This document shows positions 17,601 through 25,804 of a stretch of DNA of 35,091 nucleotides, in pieces. The position numbers were made by a program, and so were the translations under genes. The stretch is from positions 1-35,091 of the forward strand of contig JANQLS010000005.1 in assembly GCA_028280485.1 (NCBI GenBank), read 5' to 3'. How positions within the stretch are numbered: the stretch's first letter is position 1; each line of letters opens with the position of its first letter. Below the pieces are notes generated by a model. The model searched no databases and was not told the origin of the DNA. It worked only from the letters and a program-made list of their open reading frames with translations. This DNA is from Planctomycetota bacterium (GTDB taxonomy: Bacteria; Planctomycetota; UBA8108; JACQVS01).

Positions 17601-19777
17601 GTGCTCTCTCACAGGCGGTTGAATACCTTCAACGAAGTATCAGCACTCTCAAAGAGTTGGGCGATCAATGGGAGATCGAAGCAGCGTACAGTCATCTCGG
17701 TTTTTGCTACAACCTTCTCGGGGAGCTTGAAGCGGCAGAAAAATCGAACAAGACCCTTCTCGCCTTGAGTGAAGAGATTCAAGACAAAAAGTTCATCGCC
17801 TTGAGTCAGCTGGGTTTGGCAGAGACGGAATATTTGAGAGGAAATTACGAGCGAGCTCTCACGTTCGTCAGTTCTTCCCTCAACACCCAGGCCGATCATT
17901 TCTCTGTCGCGATGGCTCAGCGGGTAAAAGGTCAAATACTTCTAAGATTGAATCGCTTTCAAGAAGCTCAGCAGATCTTAGAAGACAGTATTCAGCTCAT
18001 CGAAGATCACAGTCTCCAAAATGAATACTTAGTCGCTAATTATTTAGTGATGGCTCACATTTACTTGTATCAGCCTCAGCGAGTCCGTGACCTGGCTCAC
18101 AATGAACGAAAAGTCTTCCTTCAAAAGGTTCGCAAGCTACTTAATAAAGGCTCGTCACTAGCTCGTAAATTTCCGAATGTTCTCGGTTATTCTCATTTGG
18201 TGAAAGCGATCTATTATCAAGTCTTGGACAAGCCGAGAAGAGTTAAGAAGGAATTTTCATTAGGTCTAAAAATCTTAAAGAAACAAGGGCGGGATCTCGA
18301 CTTTGCTAAGCTCGTCGTCGAGGAGGCCAGTTATCTCGTCAGTAATTGTGAGTCTATCGATAGTGATAAGTTGGCGGCAACTCTCACCATCTTTAGAAGG
18401 ACCGGAGCTAAAGCTGAATTAGAGCGCGCTCGGAATCTTTTAGGACCGGAATACTCCAAAGAGAAGGCGCTTCGATCTCGGGTTGAGAGTCAACAAATCT
18501 CGACGCTATTTAGCATGTCGCGAGCGATCAGTTCCCTATTAGATTTGGATCAATTGATGATCCAAATTACCGATCTTGCGATCTCCACTTTAGAGTGTGA
18601 GCGGGGGTACTTGTTTTTCTGCCGAGGAGAAGGGAAGCCTCAGATTCGTTGTGCTCGCGGAATGAATCGCAATGACATCTCCATTCAGCTTCCTTCCCAA
18701 AGTACTCAGCTGATTCATTCGGTATGGAAGAGTTCGATTGCTAAGGTCTGTAATTTAGAAGTCGGTGACGAACATTCATGGAGTGTGATGGTCGTACCCA
18801 TTCAACTCAATGAAAAGATGCTCGCTCTCCTCTATTTAGAAAATCGAGTCGGGAGTGATCTCTATAACGATGATGACCTTGAATTCTTGACGGTCTTCTC
18901 TTCACAAGCTGCGGTCGCGATTCAAAATGCATTGCTTTATCGCCATGCCGAAGAACTCAACATGAGTTTAGAGCAAAAGGTACGCGAGCGAACTTACGAG
19001 CTTCTTAAGAGTAAAGATGAGCTGGAGAATGCCAACAAGCTCAAGAGTGAATTTTTGGCGAACATGTCTCACGAGCTGCGTACTCCCTTGAATGCAATTA
19101 TTGCGATGAGTGAAATCATGGCCGAAGAGACCTTCGGACCGCTCAATGAGAAACAGCAGGTCTACACGAAACAAGTCCTCGATTCCGGAGTCCACCTCTT
19201 AGCTCTAATTAACGACGTTCTCGATCTTTCAAAGGTCGAAGCCGGTCAGTTGGAATTGGAGATCGATCCCTTCCTTCTCTCGGACTTGCTCAAAGGATCC
19301 GTCATGATCGTTCGCGAGAACGCTCTCAAGAAAGACATCACCTTAGAGTTGGATGCGGATGAATCCATCGGCATCATTCCCGGAGATGCTCGAAGAATTA
19401 AGCAGGTTATCTATAACTTGCTTTCAAACGCCATCAAGTTCACTCCCGATGGCGGTACGGTAAGTGTCGAAGCCCGACGAACGGAAAATACGGTGACCGT
19501 TTGTGTCAGTGACACTGGAATTGGAATTTCTGAAGACGATTTGAAAATCATTTTCGAAGAATTCCGTCAGGTCGACAGTTCCTATTCCCGTCAGTACGAG
19601 GGAACAGGATTAGGCTTAGCTTTGACGAGAAAATTTATCGAAATGCACAAAGGCAATATTTGGGTTGAGAGTGAAGTCGGGAAAGGAAGTCAATTCTACT
19701 TCTCCTTACCGACGGAACAATCTGAAGAGGGTAGTCCAACCTCAGAAGAGATGCTGGTGACGGAGGAGGTCACATGA
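14696..19777 (+). CDS. Giant hybrid sensor: pseudokinase-AAA-TPR-GAF-histidine kinase
   Basis: 1693 residues. Domain order: Ser/Thr-kinase fold 8-275; AAA/NACHT-like ATPase about 299-668 with Walker A GEAGAGKS (330-337) and Walker B ILFFVDDCEW; TPR-rich region about 715-1250; GAF 1262-1420; a short coiled coil (EQKVRERTYELLKSK); HisKA with phospho-acceptor His1459 in MSHELRTPLNAI; and HATPase 1563-1672 with DTGIGIS and GTGLGLAL. This is the architecture of the HstK-type kinases known from cyanobacteria. The N-terminal kinase domain is dead on inspection: the Lys site is Arg38, HRD is His129-Lys-Trp, DFG is Gly-Gly-Gly near 156, and the Gly-rich loop is lost. Only APE-DIYSLGV remains, so it probably binds a partner or ligand. 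No transmembrane segment, so a cytoplasmic sensor. Its stop overlaps the ATG of the receiver gene (ATGA), which marks the receiver as the likely partner. Confidence 0.93.
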   Translation: MPNFGSDRYELAGLISQSATSSLFRARDTQSGDLVSLRILHGFMPLDPQALLKEYELFKPRLTIEQEGLARHLDFGEWNGTYYFSEQFVKGITLKEAIQDPCWSDQHSFSLLRKLSKILEGCHQQEFFHKWIRPSNILLENGVSEDPKELKVTLIGGGQADVLTLARADHEVGDEDVYLAPEFIGYSEGTLDARCDIYSLGVLLYYLLTRVTPYPQEDRYALIHQMVTSLPQRACLKRPDISSQLDEFIWRCIEKKPRDRLGTIEVFLSSLNELGTEELSVDKSENSDLHQFSDDEIRVPLLERKSVLKRIYSQFDQAIQGKGGVVLIRGEAGAGKSRLGEELRNYTHANRGIFLWCPATMFESQKPYSVIRDAVLQLVQVSRGLSSSSRSSLKSRVSDAIGGFGRELAISIPEAQEFQIQQPEIVKLDPHRQQQRATKTILNLLQSLSGKDAPILFFVDDCEWLDPGSKELFEKLQKSLHDTHMLLVLTETQQKKKPSDPSRTKKFSDLLDQKHLQIELKPLSREGVLKLFESGLHREGNLVKDLAMVAYKRCGGNPRLLMEILKTIRIEMRDEAIENREGLVAFQSMIPKANAEALMRKRWEQLDDAFKEIISLACVIGSKFSSQSINQISQQEETLIEAALTEGCRQNLMTSWTVLEQRWYCFSGDGIHDEIYNSIETKKRQALHAQIAEALEADDSQGEENIYEIAFHYLRSHELEKAQTYSLKAAKEAKRAHANVQASRFYREALELHPEDDFELRHEILEDFGDVLSLTGQYEEALSSYEEVLSLIQEPLVKARLEGKIGGLYFRRGMNGQAIEHMTKGLDSLGFRSPKSRVGLVWSLTKSLGGIVSQALVPSFFRILGRGKSEYKRAAINILHSLAYALYFLDKNRTLEVHLRQLNLAESLGESEELAHTYSSHGVVCSIIPLHGRAMRFQQAGLKMRERLNDRWGIGQSYAFMGVCSYYRGALSQAVEYLQRSISTLKELGDQWEIEAAYSHLGFCYNLLGELEAAEKSNKTLLALSEEIQDKKFIALSQLGLAETEYLRGNYERALTFVSSSLNTQADHFSVAMAQRVKGQILLRLNRFQEAQQILEDSIQLIEDHSLQNEYLVANYLVMAHIYLYQPQRVRDLAHNERKVFLQKVRKLLNKGSSLARKFPNVLGYSHLVKAIYYQVLDKPRRVKKEFSLGLKILKKQGRDLDFAKLVVEEASYLVSNCESIDSDKLAATLTIFRRTGAKAELERARNLLGPEYSKEKALRSRVESQQISTLFSMSRAISSLLDLDQLMIQITDLAISTLECERGYLFFCRGEGKPQIRCARGMNRNDISIQLPSQSTQLIHSVWKSSIAKVCNLEVGDEHSWSVMVVPIQLNEKMLALLYLENRVGSDLYNDDDLEFLTVFSSQAAVAIQNALLYRHAEELNMSLEQKVRERTYELLKSKDELENANKLKSEFLANMSHELRTPLNAIIAMSEIMAEETFGPLNEKQQVYTKQVLDSGVHLLALINDVLDLSKVEAGQLELEIDPFLLSDLLKGSVMIVRENALKKDITLELDADESIGIIPGDARRIKQVIYNLLSNAIKFTPDGGTVSVEARRTENTVTVCVSDTGIGISEDDLKIIFEEFRQVDSSYSRQYEGTGLGLALTRKFIEMHKGNIWVESEVGKGSQFYFSLPTEQSEEGSPTSEEMLVTEEVT

Positions 19778-20235
19778 GCACGAAAAAAATTATTATGATC
19801 GAAGATAACCCTGCTAACCGGATGGTCTTCAAAGATCTGCTAGAGTTAGAAGGGTTCGAGGTGACTTCACTTGAAAAGGCAGAGGATGCTTTGCCGATGG
19901 CGAAGGAACTGAATCCCGATTTAATTCTCATGGATATCCAACTCCCGGGTATGGATGGATTGACCGCAACTAAGATCTTGCGGGAAGACCCTAATACCCA
20001 GGCGATTCCGATCGTAGCCTTAACTTCGTACGCTATGCCGGGGGATCGTGAACGCGCTCTCGTTGCGGGTTGTACGGGCTACATCACAAAACCTATTCGA
20101 GTGGATTCCTTTAGGGATGAAGTGAAGCGCTGTGCCGGCGTTAAAGAAGAAGATTCAAATAAAGAAGCCGAATGCTCTCAATCTCCTTCTGAAGATCAGA
20201 AACAGGAAGCTTTAGAGGAAGAGGGTGTGACTTAA
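19774..20235 (+). CDS. Stand-alone response regulator receiver
   Basis: 153 residues: one CheY-like receiver domain with acidic pocket Glu10/Asp11, phospho-acceptor Asp54 (LILMDIQLPGMDG), the ALTSY switch segment and the TKP Lys motif. It is followed by an acidic, Gln/Glu-rich tail with no output domain (about residues 127-153). The single-domain form fits a DivK/CheY-type messenger or phosphorelay intermediate. The ATG overlaps the TGA of the histidine kinase gene, implying translational coupling, so the kinase very likely phosphorylates this protein. It may pass the phosphate or signal to the HD-GYP regulator encoded 132 nt downstream. Confidence 0.93.
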   Translation: MSTKKIIMIEDNPANRMVFKDLLELEGFEVTSLEKAEDALPMAKELNPDLILMDIQLPGMDGLTATKILREDPNTQAIPIVALTSYAMPGDRERALVAGCTGYITKPIRVDSFRDEVKRCAGVKEEDSNKEAECSQSPSEDQKQEALEEEGVT

Positions 20236-20367
20236 GGTCGAGCACTTCTCCGCATTAAATGAAATTCCACTGAAGGTGAGGCAGCGAAAATCTGCTCCCT
20301 TAAATTAGACAATTCCCTGAATTGTTGTGGTGGTTGAAAAGACTCTGATAAAAGAAATGGTGAAGGA

Positions 20368-21381
20368 ATGAAGGGAAACGGAAAAATACTCGTAGTCGAC
20401 GATGAGCAGAAAAATCTTCTCATCATGGAGTCACTGCTTGCACCGAGAGGACACGAGCTCGCGTTTGCTTCCGATGGTGCTGAAGCTATTCAAAAACTAA
20501 ACGAAGATCCTCCAGATTTAATTCTACTCGACGTGATGCTTCCAGATATGGATGGCTTCAAGATTTGTAAGATCCTTAAGGGGAATGAGGCTACTCGTTT
20601 GATTCCCGTGATTCTGGTGACATCTCTTTACGATGTGAGTGACAAGATCAAAGGATTTGAATCGGACGCTGATGATTTCTTGACTAAGCCGGTCAATAAA
20701 CATGAACTCTTAGCTCGTGTAAGATCGTGTTTAAGAATCAAAGCTCTCAACGATCGATTGGAACGATCTGAATCCGTCCTCTACGCGTTTGTGCAAGCGG
20801 TAGAAGCAAAAGATCGCTACACGGTGGGGCACAGTGAACGCGTGGCGAAGTACGCGATGGATTTAGGGATTTTAGCGGGTCAAGATCCCAGTACGATCTC
20901 TCAGTTGAAACAGGGCGGCTTGCTTCACGATATCGGTAAGATCGGAATTCCTGATTCTGTTTTAAGGAAACCCGGCCCCTTGACTGCCGATGAGTTTGAG
21001 GTGATTAAGGAACACACCGTGATCGGAGAAAAAATTTGCATGCCTCTCAGGTCGATGGGGGGGATCCTTCCATTGATCCGAAGCCATCATGAGCGCCTCG
21101 ATGGAACCGGATATCCCGATGGTCTAAGTGGGGATGAAATTTCTCTTCCCGTTCAAATCTTAGGGATAGCAGACACCTTCGATGCCTTGACTTCCGATCG
21201 GCCGTACAGAGATAGTATGCCCTTAGAAAAAGTGGTCTCGATCTTCAATAAAGAAGTCGAGGAAGAGAAGTTTGATGCGGATTTAGTTCAAATCGCTTGT
21301 CAACGTTTCCCTTACTGGTTAGAGGATCTCGCTTCCAAAGCGATCCCTGGAGTTCGGGAAGTCGTTGAGACGCCGGTTTGA
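20368..21381 (+). CDS. HD-GYP response regulator (cyclic di-GMP phosphodiesterase)
   Basis: 337 residues of RpfG-type layout. The receiver domain has Asp11/Asp12, phospho-acceptor Asp55 (LILLDVMLPDMDG) and TKP. An HD-GYP domain follows with HSERV, His187-Asp188 in LLHDIGKIGIP, and HHERLDGTGYPDG near 240-252. The complete metal-ligand and GYP set predicts hydrolysis of cyclic di-GMP to pGpG or GMP. ATG 20368 follows GGTGAAGG, a weak ribosome site. A small palindrome (ACAATTC-CCT-GAATTGT, 20309-20325) lies in the 132-nt gap to the receiver gene, so it may have its own regulation. It is the probable output of the sensor system encoded upstream. Confidence 0.93.
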   Translation: MKGNGKILVVDDEQKNLLIMESLLAPRGHELAFASDGAEAIQKLNEDPPDLILLDVMLPDMDGFKICKILKGNEATRLIPVILVTSLYDVSDKIKGFESDADDFLTKPVNKHELLARVRSCLRIKALNDRLERSESVLYAFVQAVEAKDRYTVGHSERVAKYAMDLGILAGQDPSTISQLKQGGLLHDIGKIGIPDSVLRKPGPLTADEFEVIKEHTVIGEKICMPLRSMGGILPLIRSHHERLDGTGYPDGLSGDEISLPVQILGIADTFDALTSDRPYRDSMPLEKVVSIFNKEVEEEKFDADLVQIACQRFPYWLEDLASKAIPGVREVVETPV

Positions 21382-21777
21382 ATAATATTCAACGCTCAAC
21401 GTTCATCCAATCCCTCGCTAAAGCTTCGGGCTTCCCTGGCGTAATCGCATTAAAGGCCTAATTTGGCTTTTAATTCGATGTTGAACGTTCATTCGATCCC
21501 GTCGCTTACGCTCCGGGCTTACTAAGGGAATATTGAGTATTATTCTTCTACTCAAGGCTTTGAAATTAATAGTTTTATTTAGCTGGCAAATTGTTCGAGG
21601 TTGAGCGTTGAACAATTTGCCACTCCCTCCCTCCCTCCCAAACATTTCCCAAACAAAATTGATCCTCCCTATCTCCGGAGCGGACCTCGCGGTATAGTGG
21701 TAGTTTGAACTTCACCCCGACGTGAAGACCATCCGCTATCACATAAATCCCCTTGTAACGACGCTTCGGAGTGTTCC
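21382..21777. repeat. Intergenic repeat cluster, two GCCCGAAGC-type copies and a hairpin
   Basis: This 396-nt gap holds no gene. Two related direct copies of about 37 nt lie at 21398-21433 and 21484-21520, sharing AACGTTCAT, ATCCC, TCGCT and the GGGCTT end; they are divergent members of the repeat seen at 28526-28609. A 13-bp perfect inverted repeat (21388-21400 with 21600-21612) surrounds them. A 12-bp perfect hairpin, GGCAAATTGTTC at 21585-21596 with 21610-21621, follows, and then a (CTCC)4 run at 21623-21639. The cluster may end the HD-GYP transcript. Confidence 0.65.
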
Positions 21778-22938
21778 ATGTGGCCTTCTCGGACCTTTTC
21801 TTCTTTTTTCAATTGTCTTCCTCTCTTGTTGATAAGTCTCTTCGGTTTTTCCGGATCAGCAAATGGTGAAACGTCACGGGTTTTACAATTTTCCATCGAG
21901 GGAACGGAATTTAAGCTCAGTGCGTTCGGTTTGCCGGAGAAGATGGAGGGAATTATCTTTCATTCCACCGGGCCAAAAGCAGGAGCCGTAGCGGGCACTT
22001 ACTCCGAGACGATTCAACCCCACATCGACCCCAAATTAGGTTTTATCGGAGCTCAGGGAGTTTCTACATTCACCCTTTACGATCGAGAAAATGGGAATGC
22101 CCGTGAAAGTAAGATCGTGATTCACAACCAATCTCAAATCGTGGGGGAAGTGCCTTCAAATGCATCTTTGTTGGTCGAGAGTCTGGGTGAGGTCAAAGAA
22201 GCCCAGGGTGCCTATAAAGGCTTCAAGGGAGTGATGGCCACTGAGGCTGAAGTCCGTTTAGGGGCGAATCCTTTTTTGAAAGTGAACGTCACTCTCAGTG
22301 AGAAAGATCCCAAATCTCCTTGGGTTCCGGCTGTGGGAGGAAAGGGCGAGGGGCGACTCGTATGGAGTTCATTCCGCCACCAGAATCAAGCGGCAAAAGC
22401 ATTGCTCGTTCAGTTCCGTGCCGATGGAAAGATCGAACTTCGGTACTCTCCTCAATTTCGAGCTCGCATAATCTCGATCTTGTTGAAAGATAAAGCTCCC
22501 TCTCCGGATGTTTTATCGGCGCAAACAGGAATTGCTTCTTCAGTCCTCGCTCGCTGGGCGACAGAGGCGCGATTACTTAAAAAACTGTCGGCACCGAATC
22601 CACTTTTAAACATCATCAAAAACATTAAAGGAACGGGAATTGATACCAAACTCAAGATCCTTTCCGAGGCGAGCCGATTAAAAGGCAAGGCCTTGGAAGA
22701 TTACTTGAAAAAGGAAAAGATCAAACCTGAGGACTTTAAAAAATGGCGAGAAGCCGTGGAGAAAGCTTTGAAAGAAGTCAGTTCTCAGCCTATAAAGAAG
22801 GAGCCGGGGAAAGAGGAGTCTAAATCAGATTCACAACCAAATTCACAGTCCGGTTCAAAGACAAATTCCCCGCCACCGAAAACCGGTCTCAAAGGTATCG
22901 GTGAAGCCCTAAAAAAACTCACTGATAAGAAGACCTGA
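21778..22938 (+). CDS. Exported protein with C-terminal transposase OrfA-like helical region
   Basis: 386 residues. A signal peptide (CLPLLLISLFGFSGSANG) is followed by a beta-rich part (35-220) that I do not recognise with confidence; the segment GAYKGFKGVMATEAEVRLG is reminiscent of small beta-barrel folds. From residue 223 the sequence closely resembles insertion-sequence OrfA proteins. The first HTH-like unit runs from YSPQFRARIISILL to GIASSVLARWATEARLL (223-266). A second spans 289-334 and includes KLKILSEA, ALEDYLKKEKIKPEDFKKW and REAVEKALK. OrfA proteins bind DNA in the cytoplasm, so finding this behind a signal peptide is odd. It suggests a co-opted domain, or that the apparent signal peptide is not cleaved. 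The tail (340-386) is Ser/Lys/Pro-rich. It stands 14 nt before the TPR lipoprotein gene, probably in one operon. Confidence 0.75.
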   Translation: MWPSRTFSSFFNCLPLLLISLFGFSGSANGETSRVLQFSIEGTEFKLSAFGLPEKMEGIIFHSTGPKAGAVAGTYSETIQPHIDPKLGFIGAQGVSTFTLYDRENGNARESKIVIHNQSQIVGEVPSNASLLVESLGEVKEAQGAYKGFKGVMATEAEVRLGANPFLKVNVTLSEKDPKSPWVPAVGGKGEGRLVWSSFRHQNQAAKALLVQFRADGKIELRYSPQFRARIISILLKDKAPSPDVLSAQTGIASSVLARWATEARLLKKLSAPNPLLNIIKNIKGTGIDTKLKILSEASRLKGKALEDYLKKEKIKPEDFKKWREAVEKALKEVSSQPIKKEPGKEESKSDSQPNSQSGSKTNSPPPKTGLKGIGEALKKLTDKKT

Positions 22939-22952
22939 ATCTAAATTTATTT

Positions 22953-23882
22953 ATGATGCGATTGTTTGCTCGTGCACTCTTTTTAATCTTATTGACTTCT
23001 GGATGCGGGGATTCGGGGAAGTCCTCTAATTCAACTGGTATTGGGAGAATTGAAGATCCCGATGCTCTCTTCGCTGAAGGGCGTGCTTACGTACTTGAAG
23101 GTTCTTTACAGGAAGCCATCAAAACCTTCACGAATTTGATTCAAGCCCAACAAGCGGGGCCCGAAGTTTATCAAGAACGCGCTCTCGCTTATTTAGGATT
23201 GGGGAATCTCCCGCGAGCTCGAGAGGACTTCGCTCAAGTTACCCTTCTCGATCCGAAAGCAGCTAAAGCTCGCTACTATCTTGGGGTCATCTTCGAGCGG
23301 GAAGGGAACGCTGAAGTTGCGATAGGAGAATACGGTAAAGCGATTCAACTGAAAAAAGATTACGTCGAGGCTTATGTGAATCGATCGGCCGCCAATTACA
23401 AGTTAAAGAGACTCAATGAGGCGATCCAAGATATCTCTATTGCAATCAAGCTCAATCCCTACAAAGGAAGCCTTTTTGTTAATCGAGGAGTTTACTTCAA
23501 CGAACTCGGCAAAACCGATTTGGCGATTCAAGATTGGAGTCAGTCGATAAAAGTCGATCCTCAGTTTCCCGGGGCTTACTTCAGTCGGGGAGTTGAGCAC
23601 GGAAAAAGTGGGAACTTTAAAGGAGCCCTCCAAGATTTCACGAAGGTCTTAGAGCTTGATCCCAATCATTTACCGGCTCTTCAATATCGGGCAAAGACAT
23701 TCGCTCAGCTCGAACAACATGAGAAGGCCATTCAAGATATCGATCGAGTGATTCAACTTAAGCCCAACTTTGCCCCTGCCTATCAAGCGCGCGCTTTTTC
23801 ATTGAGAAAACTGGGTAAGCCTGAAGAAGCCCATCAATGGTTTCAAAAGTTCAGAGAAATCCAGGCGAAGGCGCGACGGTGA
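22953..23882 (+). CDS. TPR-repeat lipoprotein
   Basis: 309 residues. A short lipoprotein signal (LFLILLTSGC, lipobox LTSG-Cys) is followed by a Ser-rich linker and about seven to eight tetratricopeptide repeats from residue 30 to the end. These show the usual pattern (YLGVIFEREGNAEVAIGEY, AYVNRSAANYKLKRLNEAI, FNELGKTDLAIQDWSQSIK). TPR solenoids are protein-interaction scaffolds, and a lipid-anchored one would sit on the outer face of the inner membrane or inner face of the outer membrane. Two adjacent ATG codons (22953, 22956) could serve as start; no strong ribosome site is seen, so translation may be coupled to the preceding gene 14 nt away. The partner is unknown, with the exported OrfA-like protein the obvious candidate. 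Confidence 0.88.
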   Translation: MMRLFARALFLILLTSGCGDSGKSSNSTGIGRIEDPDALFAEGRAYVLEGSLQEAIKTFTNLIQAQQAGPEVYQERALAYLGLGNLPRAREDFAQVTLLDPKAAKARYYLGVIFEREGNAEVAIGEYGKAIQLKKDYVEAYVNRSAANYKLKRLNEAIQDISIAIKLNPYKGSLFVNRGVYFNELGKTDLAIQDWSQSIKVDPQFPGAYFSRGVEHGKSGNFKGALQDFTKVLELDPNHLPALQYRAKTFAQLEQHEKAIQDIDRVIQLKPNFAPAYQARAFSLRKLGKPEEAHQWFQKFREIQAKARR

Positions 23883-23895
23883 AGATTGCCGTTAT

Positions 23896-24060
23896 TTCAA
23901 GCCCGAAGTGTTAGCGAGGGATAGGCGTTTAATCCATTTAAAATTGCATATTGCTTTAGGCGTAGCGTTAGCGTCTTCTCCAAAACAGAATAATCCGTCT
24001 ACTACTGGTTAAGTCATTTCCATCAAAAGTCGGCACTCGCTTACGCTTCGCGCTTGAAAT
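23896..24060. repeat. Imperfect inverted pair of the GCCCGAAGC-type repeat between convergent genes
   Basis: Bases 23896-23920 (TTCAAGCCCGAAGTGTTAGC...) and 24034-24058 (ACTCGCTTACGCTTCGCGCT...) are imperfect inverted copies, about 21 of 25 positions pairing. They fill the gap between the convergent TPR and UnbV genes. A foldback here could protect or end both transcripts. No T-run terminator is present. Confidence 0.6.
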
Positions 24061-24068
24061 GAAATGGT

Positions 24069-25754
24069 TTACTTCTTCTGCCGTGAAATCTTTCCCTTCC
24101 CACGCTCTAAGGTATGAACAGTATTCACTGAATCCACCTTGAAGCCTTCAATACCCCCATCGATCCAATGAACTTCGACGGAATCGACTTTCTTGGCTGT
24201 ACCTAATCCCAAATGGGCTTCAGGCTCAACGGCAGTACTAAAGCTTTTTGAGCTCAATACACTTCTATAATATGTTTTCCCGCCGGCTTGAACTTTTATC
24301 GTAGCTCCTCGTCCGTCTCCCATTCCGTCTTTTAACTTTATACTGAGCCACGATTTCCCCGACTGAGAACTCGAATTGAGATGGAGGTGTAAATTGTTAG
24401 CGATGTCGGTTTCGATAAGATCGACATCACCATCTTGATCCATGTCACTGGCGGCAAGGGATCGACTCGGTTGAGCGGTGAGCGTAAAGCTTCCTCCTTC
24501 TGAGGATGAAGATTTAAACTTTCCGTTCTGATTGAGATAGAACAAATTTAACTCACAGTAGGGCTGCCAAAATTCTGGCCATGAAGAATTGGGATAGGGC
24601 TCTCCGCGGATGATACGTCCGTTGGCTACGGCTAAGTCGAGGTCACCGTCTAAGTCAAAATCGCTGAACTCACAACCCCAACCCGTCATCGGAAGTGACG
24701 GGCCGCCTAAGCCCGATCGGGCCGAGTTGTCTTTGAACACGTTCGTTCCGGTTTGTCTTAAGTAATAAGTATTCGTTTGATCTAAGAGATGGGTGGTAAA
24801 GAGGTCGAGGCTTCCATTTTGATCGATATCTTCTAAGCACAATCCCATACTGGCTTCCGGTTTCGCCGCTCCACTGAGAGCCACTCCGTAAGGCAATGCT
24901 TCATCTTTGAAGGTCCCATCCTTTTGATTGATCCAGAGGAGATTCGGTTGCATATCGTTAGCGACGTAAAGGTCGGGCCAACCGTCGGAATTAAAGTCTC
25001 CACAAATGGCCCCAAACCCAGCTCGGAGAATCGATACCTTGGCTTGTTGAGTGATATCCTTAAACTTTCCGTTCCCCAAGTTTTCGTAGAGCGAGTCCGC
25101 TACGGATTGATAGCGGTAAGGTCCACAATAATCACGCTTGGAATCGATGCCTAAGCGGCAGATTCGACTGGGATCGTCGATTAAGTACCGTGACACATAG
25201 AGGTCAAAATCTCCATCTCGATCAAAATCAAAGAAGGTTGCTCCCGCCGTCCATTCATCTTTATCGAGACCTGAACCTTGAGTTCGATCTTCAAATCTTC
25301 CTTGGTCATTCTGGATCAACAGCGCATCCTGTCCAAGGTTGCCTACGAAAACATCGAGCCTTCCATCACCATTCACATCGGCGAGGGCGAAGGTGCTTCC
25401 CTTACCGGGATGATCCAGTCCTCTCGCATCGGTGGCGAGTTCAAATTTACCGTTCCCTGAATTGAGGAAGAGGAGATTCGGAGAAGGCCGTTGAGTTTTA
25501 TCCGCTGGGGGATGGGAGGCCGCGAGAATGTCTTTATCTCCATCTTGATCAGCATCGAAAATGGCTAAGCCTCCTCGAGAAACTTCTGCAATCGAATACT
25601 TTCCCGGAGCCCAATTGTAGTTGGCCGGTAATTGAGAGGAGGTGAAGAGTGGCTTGGGGGAAGAGGGGTTTTGGGTTGTTGTCTTAGTTTCACAGCCAAT
25701 GCTGATGGTAATAATCAAAAGGGGAAGGAGGTATTTCATTGAGCTTGGATTCAT
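24069..25754 (-). CDS. FG-GAP/VCBS and ASPIC/UnbV lipoprotein
   Basis: 561 residues. The lipoprotein signal is YLLPLLIITISIGC with the lipobox ending at Cys. The body contains several calcium-binding beta-propeller blades of the FG-GAP/VCBS type, each with a D-x-D-x-D-G-D loop (FDADQDGDKDIL, ADVNGDGRLDVF, FDFDRDGDFDLYV, DFNSDGWPDLYV, DIDQNGSLDLF, DFDLDGDLDLAV, DMDQDGDVDLIE). An ASPIC/UnbV domain follows at the C-terminus (WLSIKLKDGMGDGRGATIKV, HLGLGTAKKVDSVEVHW). Proteins of this type are common on the surface of planctomycetes and Acidobacteria; the molecular role is unsettled, with adhesion or polysaccharide handling suggested. A second ATG at codon 6 is an equally possible start. The gene is convergent with the TPR gene and downstream of the GH127 gene, 209 nt away. 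Confidence 0.92.
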   Translation of the reverse strand: MNPSSMKYLLPLLIITISIGCETKTTTQNPSSPKPLFTSSQLPANYNWAPGKYSIAEVSRGGLAIFDADQDGDKDILAASHPPADKTQRPSPNLLFLNSGNGKFELATDARGLDHPGKGSTFALADVNGDGRLDVFVGNLGQDALLIQNDQGRFEDRTQGSGLDKDEWTAGATFFDFDRDGDFDLYVSRYLIDDPSRICRLGIDSKRDYCGPYRYQSVADSLYENLGNGKFKDITQQAKVSILRAGFGAICGDFNSDGWPDLYVANDMQPNLLWINQKDGTFKDEALPYGVALSGAAKPEASMGLCLEDIDQNGSLDLFTTHLLDQTNTYYLRQTGTNVFKDNSARSGLGGPSLPMTGWGCEFSDFDLDGDLDLAVANGRIIRGEPYPNSSWPEFWQPYCELNLFYLNQNGKFKSSSSEGGSFTLTAQPSRSLAASDMDQDGDVDLIETDIANNLHLHLNSSSQSGKSWLSIKLKDGMGDGRGATIKVQAGGKTYYRSVLSSKSFSTAVEPEAHLGLGTAKKVDSVEVHWIDGGIEGFKVDSVNTVHTLERGKGKISRQKK

Positions 25755-25779
25755 ATTTTTTAATCTTAAGCCACCCTGT

Positions 25780-25804
25780 AGGGGCAGGGCTCGTCCCTGC
25801 CCTT
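25780..25804. other. GC-rich intergenic hairpin
   Basis: AGGGGCAGGG pairs with CCCTGCCCTT around a 5-nt loop (CTCGT), between the UnbV and GH127 genes. It has no T-run on either side, so it is a mobile or repetitive palindrome rather than a clear terminator. The rest of the gap (25805-25963) contains degenerate pieces such as GTGAGCGAACGAAGTGAGC but no gene. Confidence 0.55.

Noticed and set aside
21382..24060. Spaced intergenic repeats considered as a CRISPR array
   Set aside because: The copies are few, palindromic, irregularly spaced and not separated by uniform spacers; no cas genes are present.
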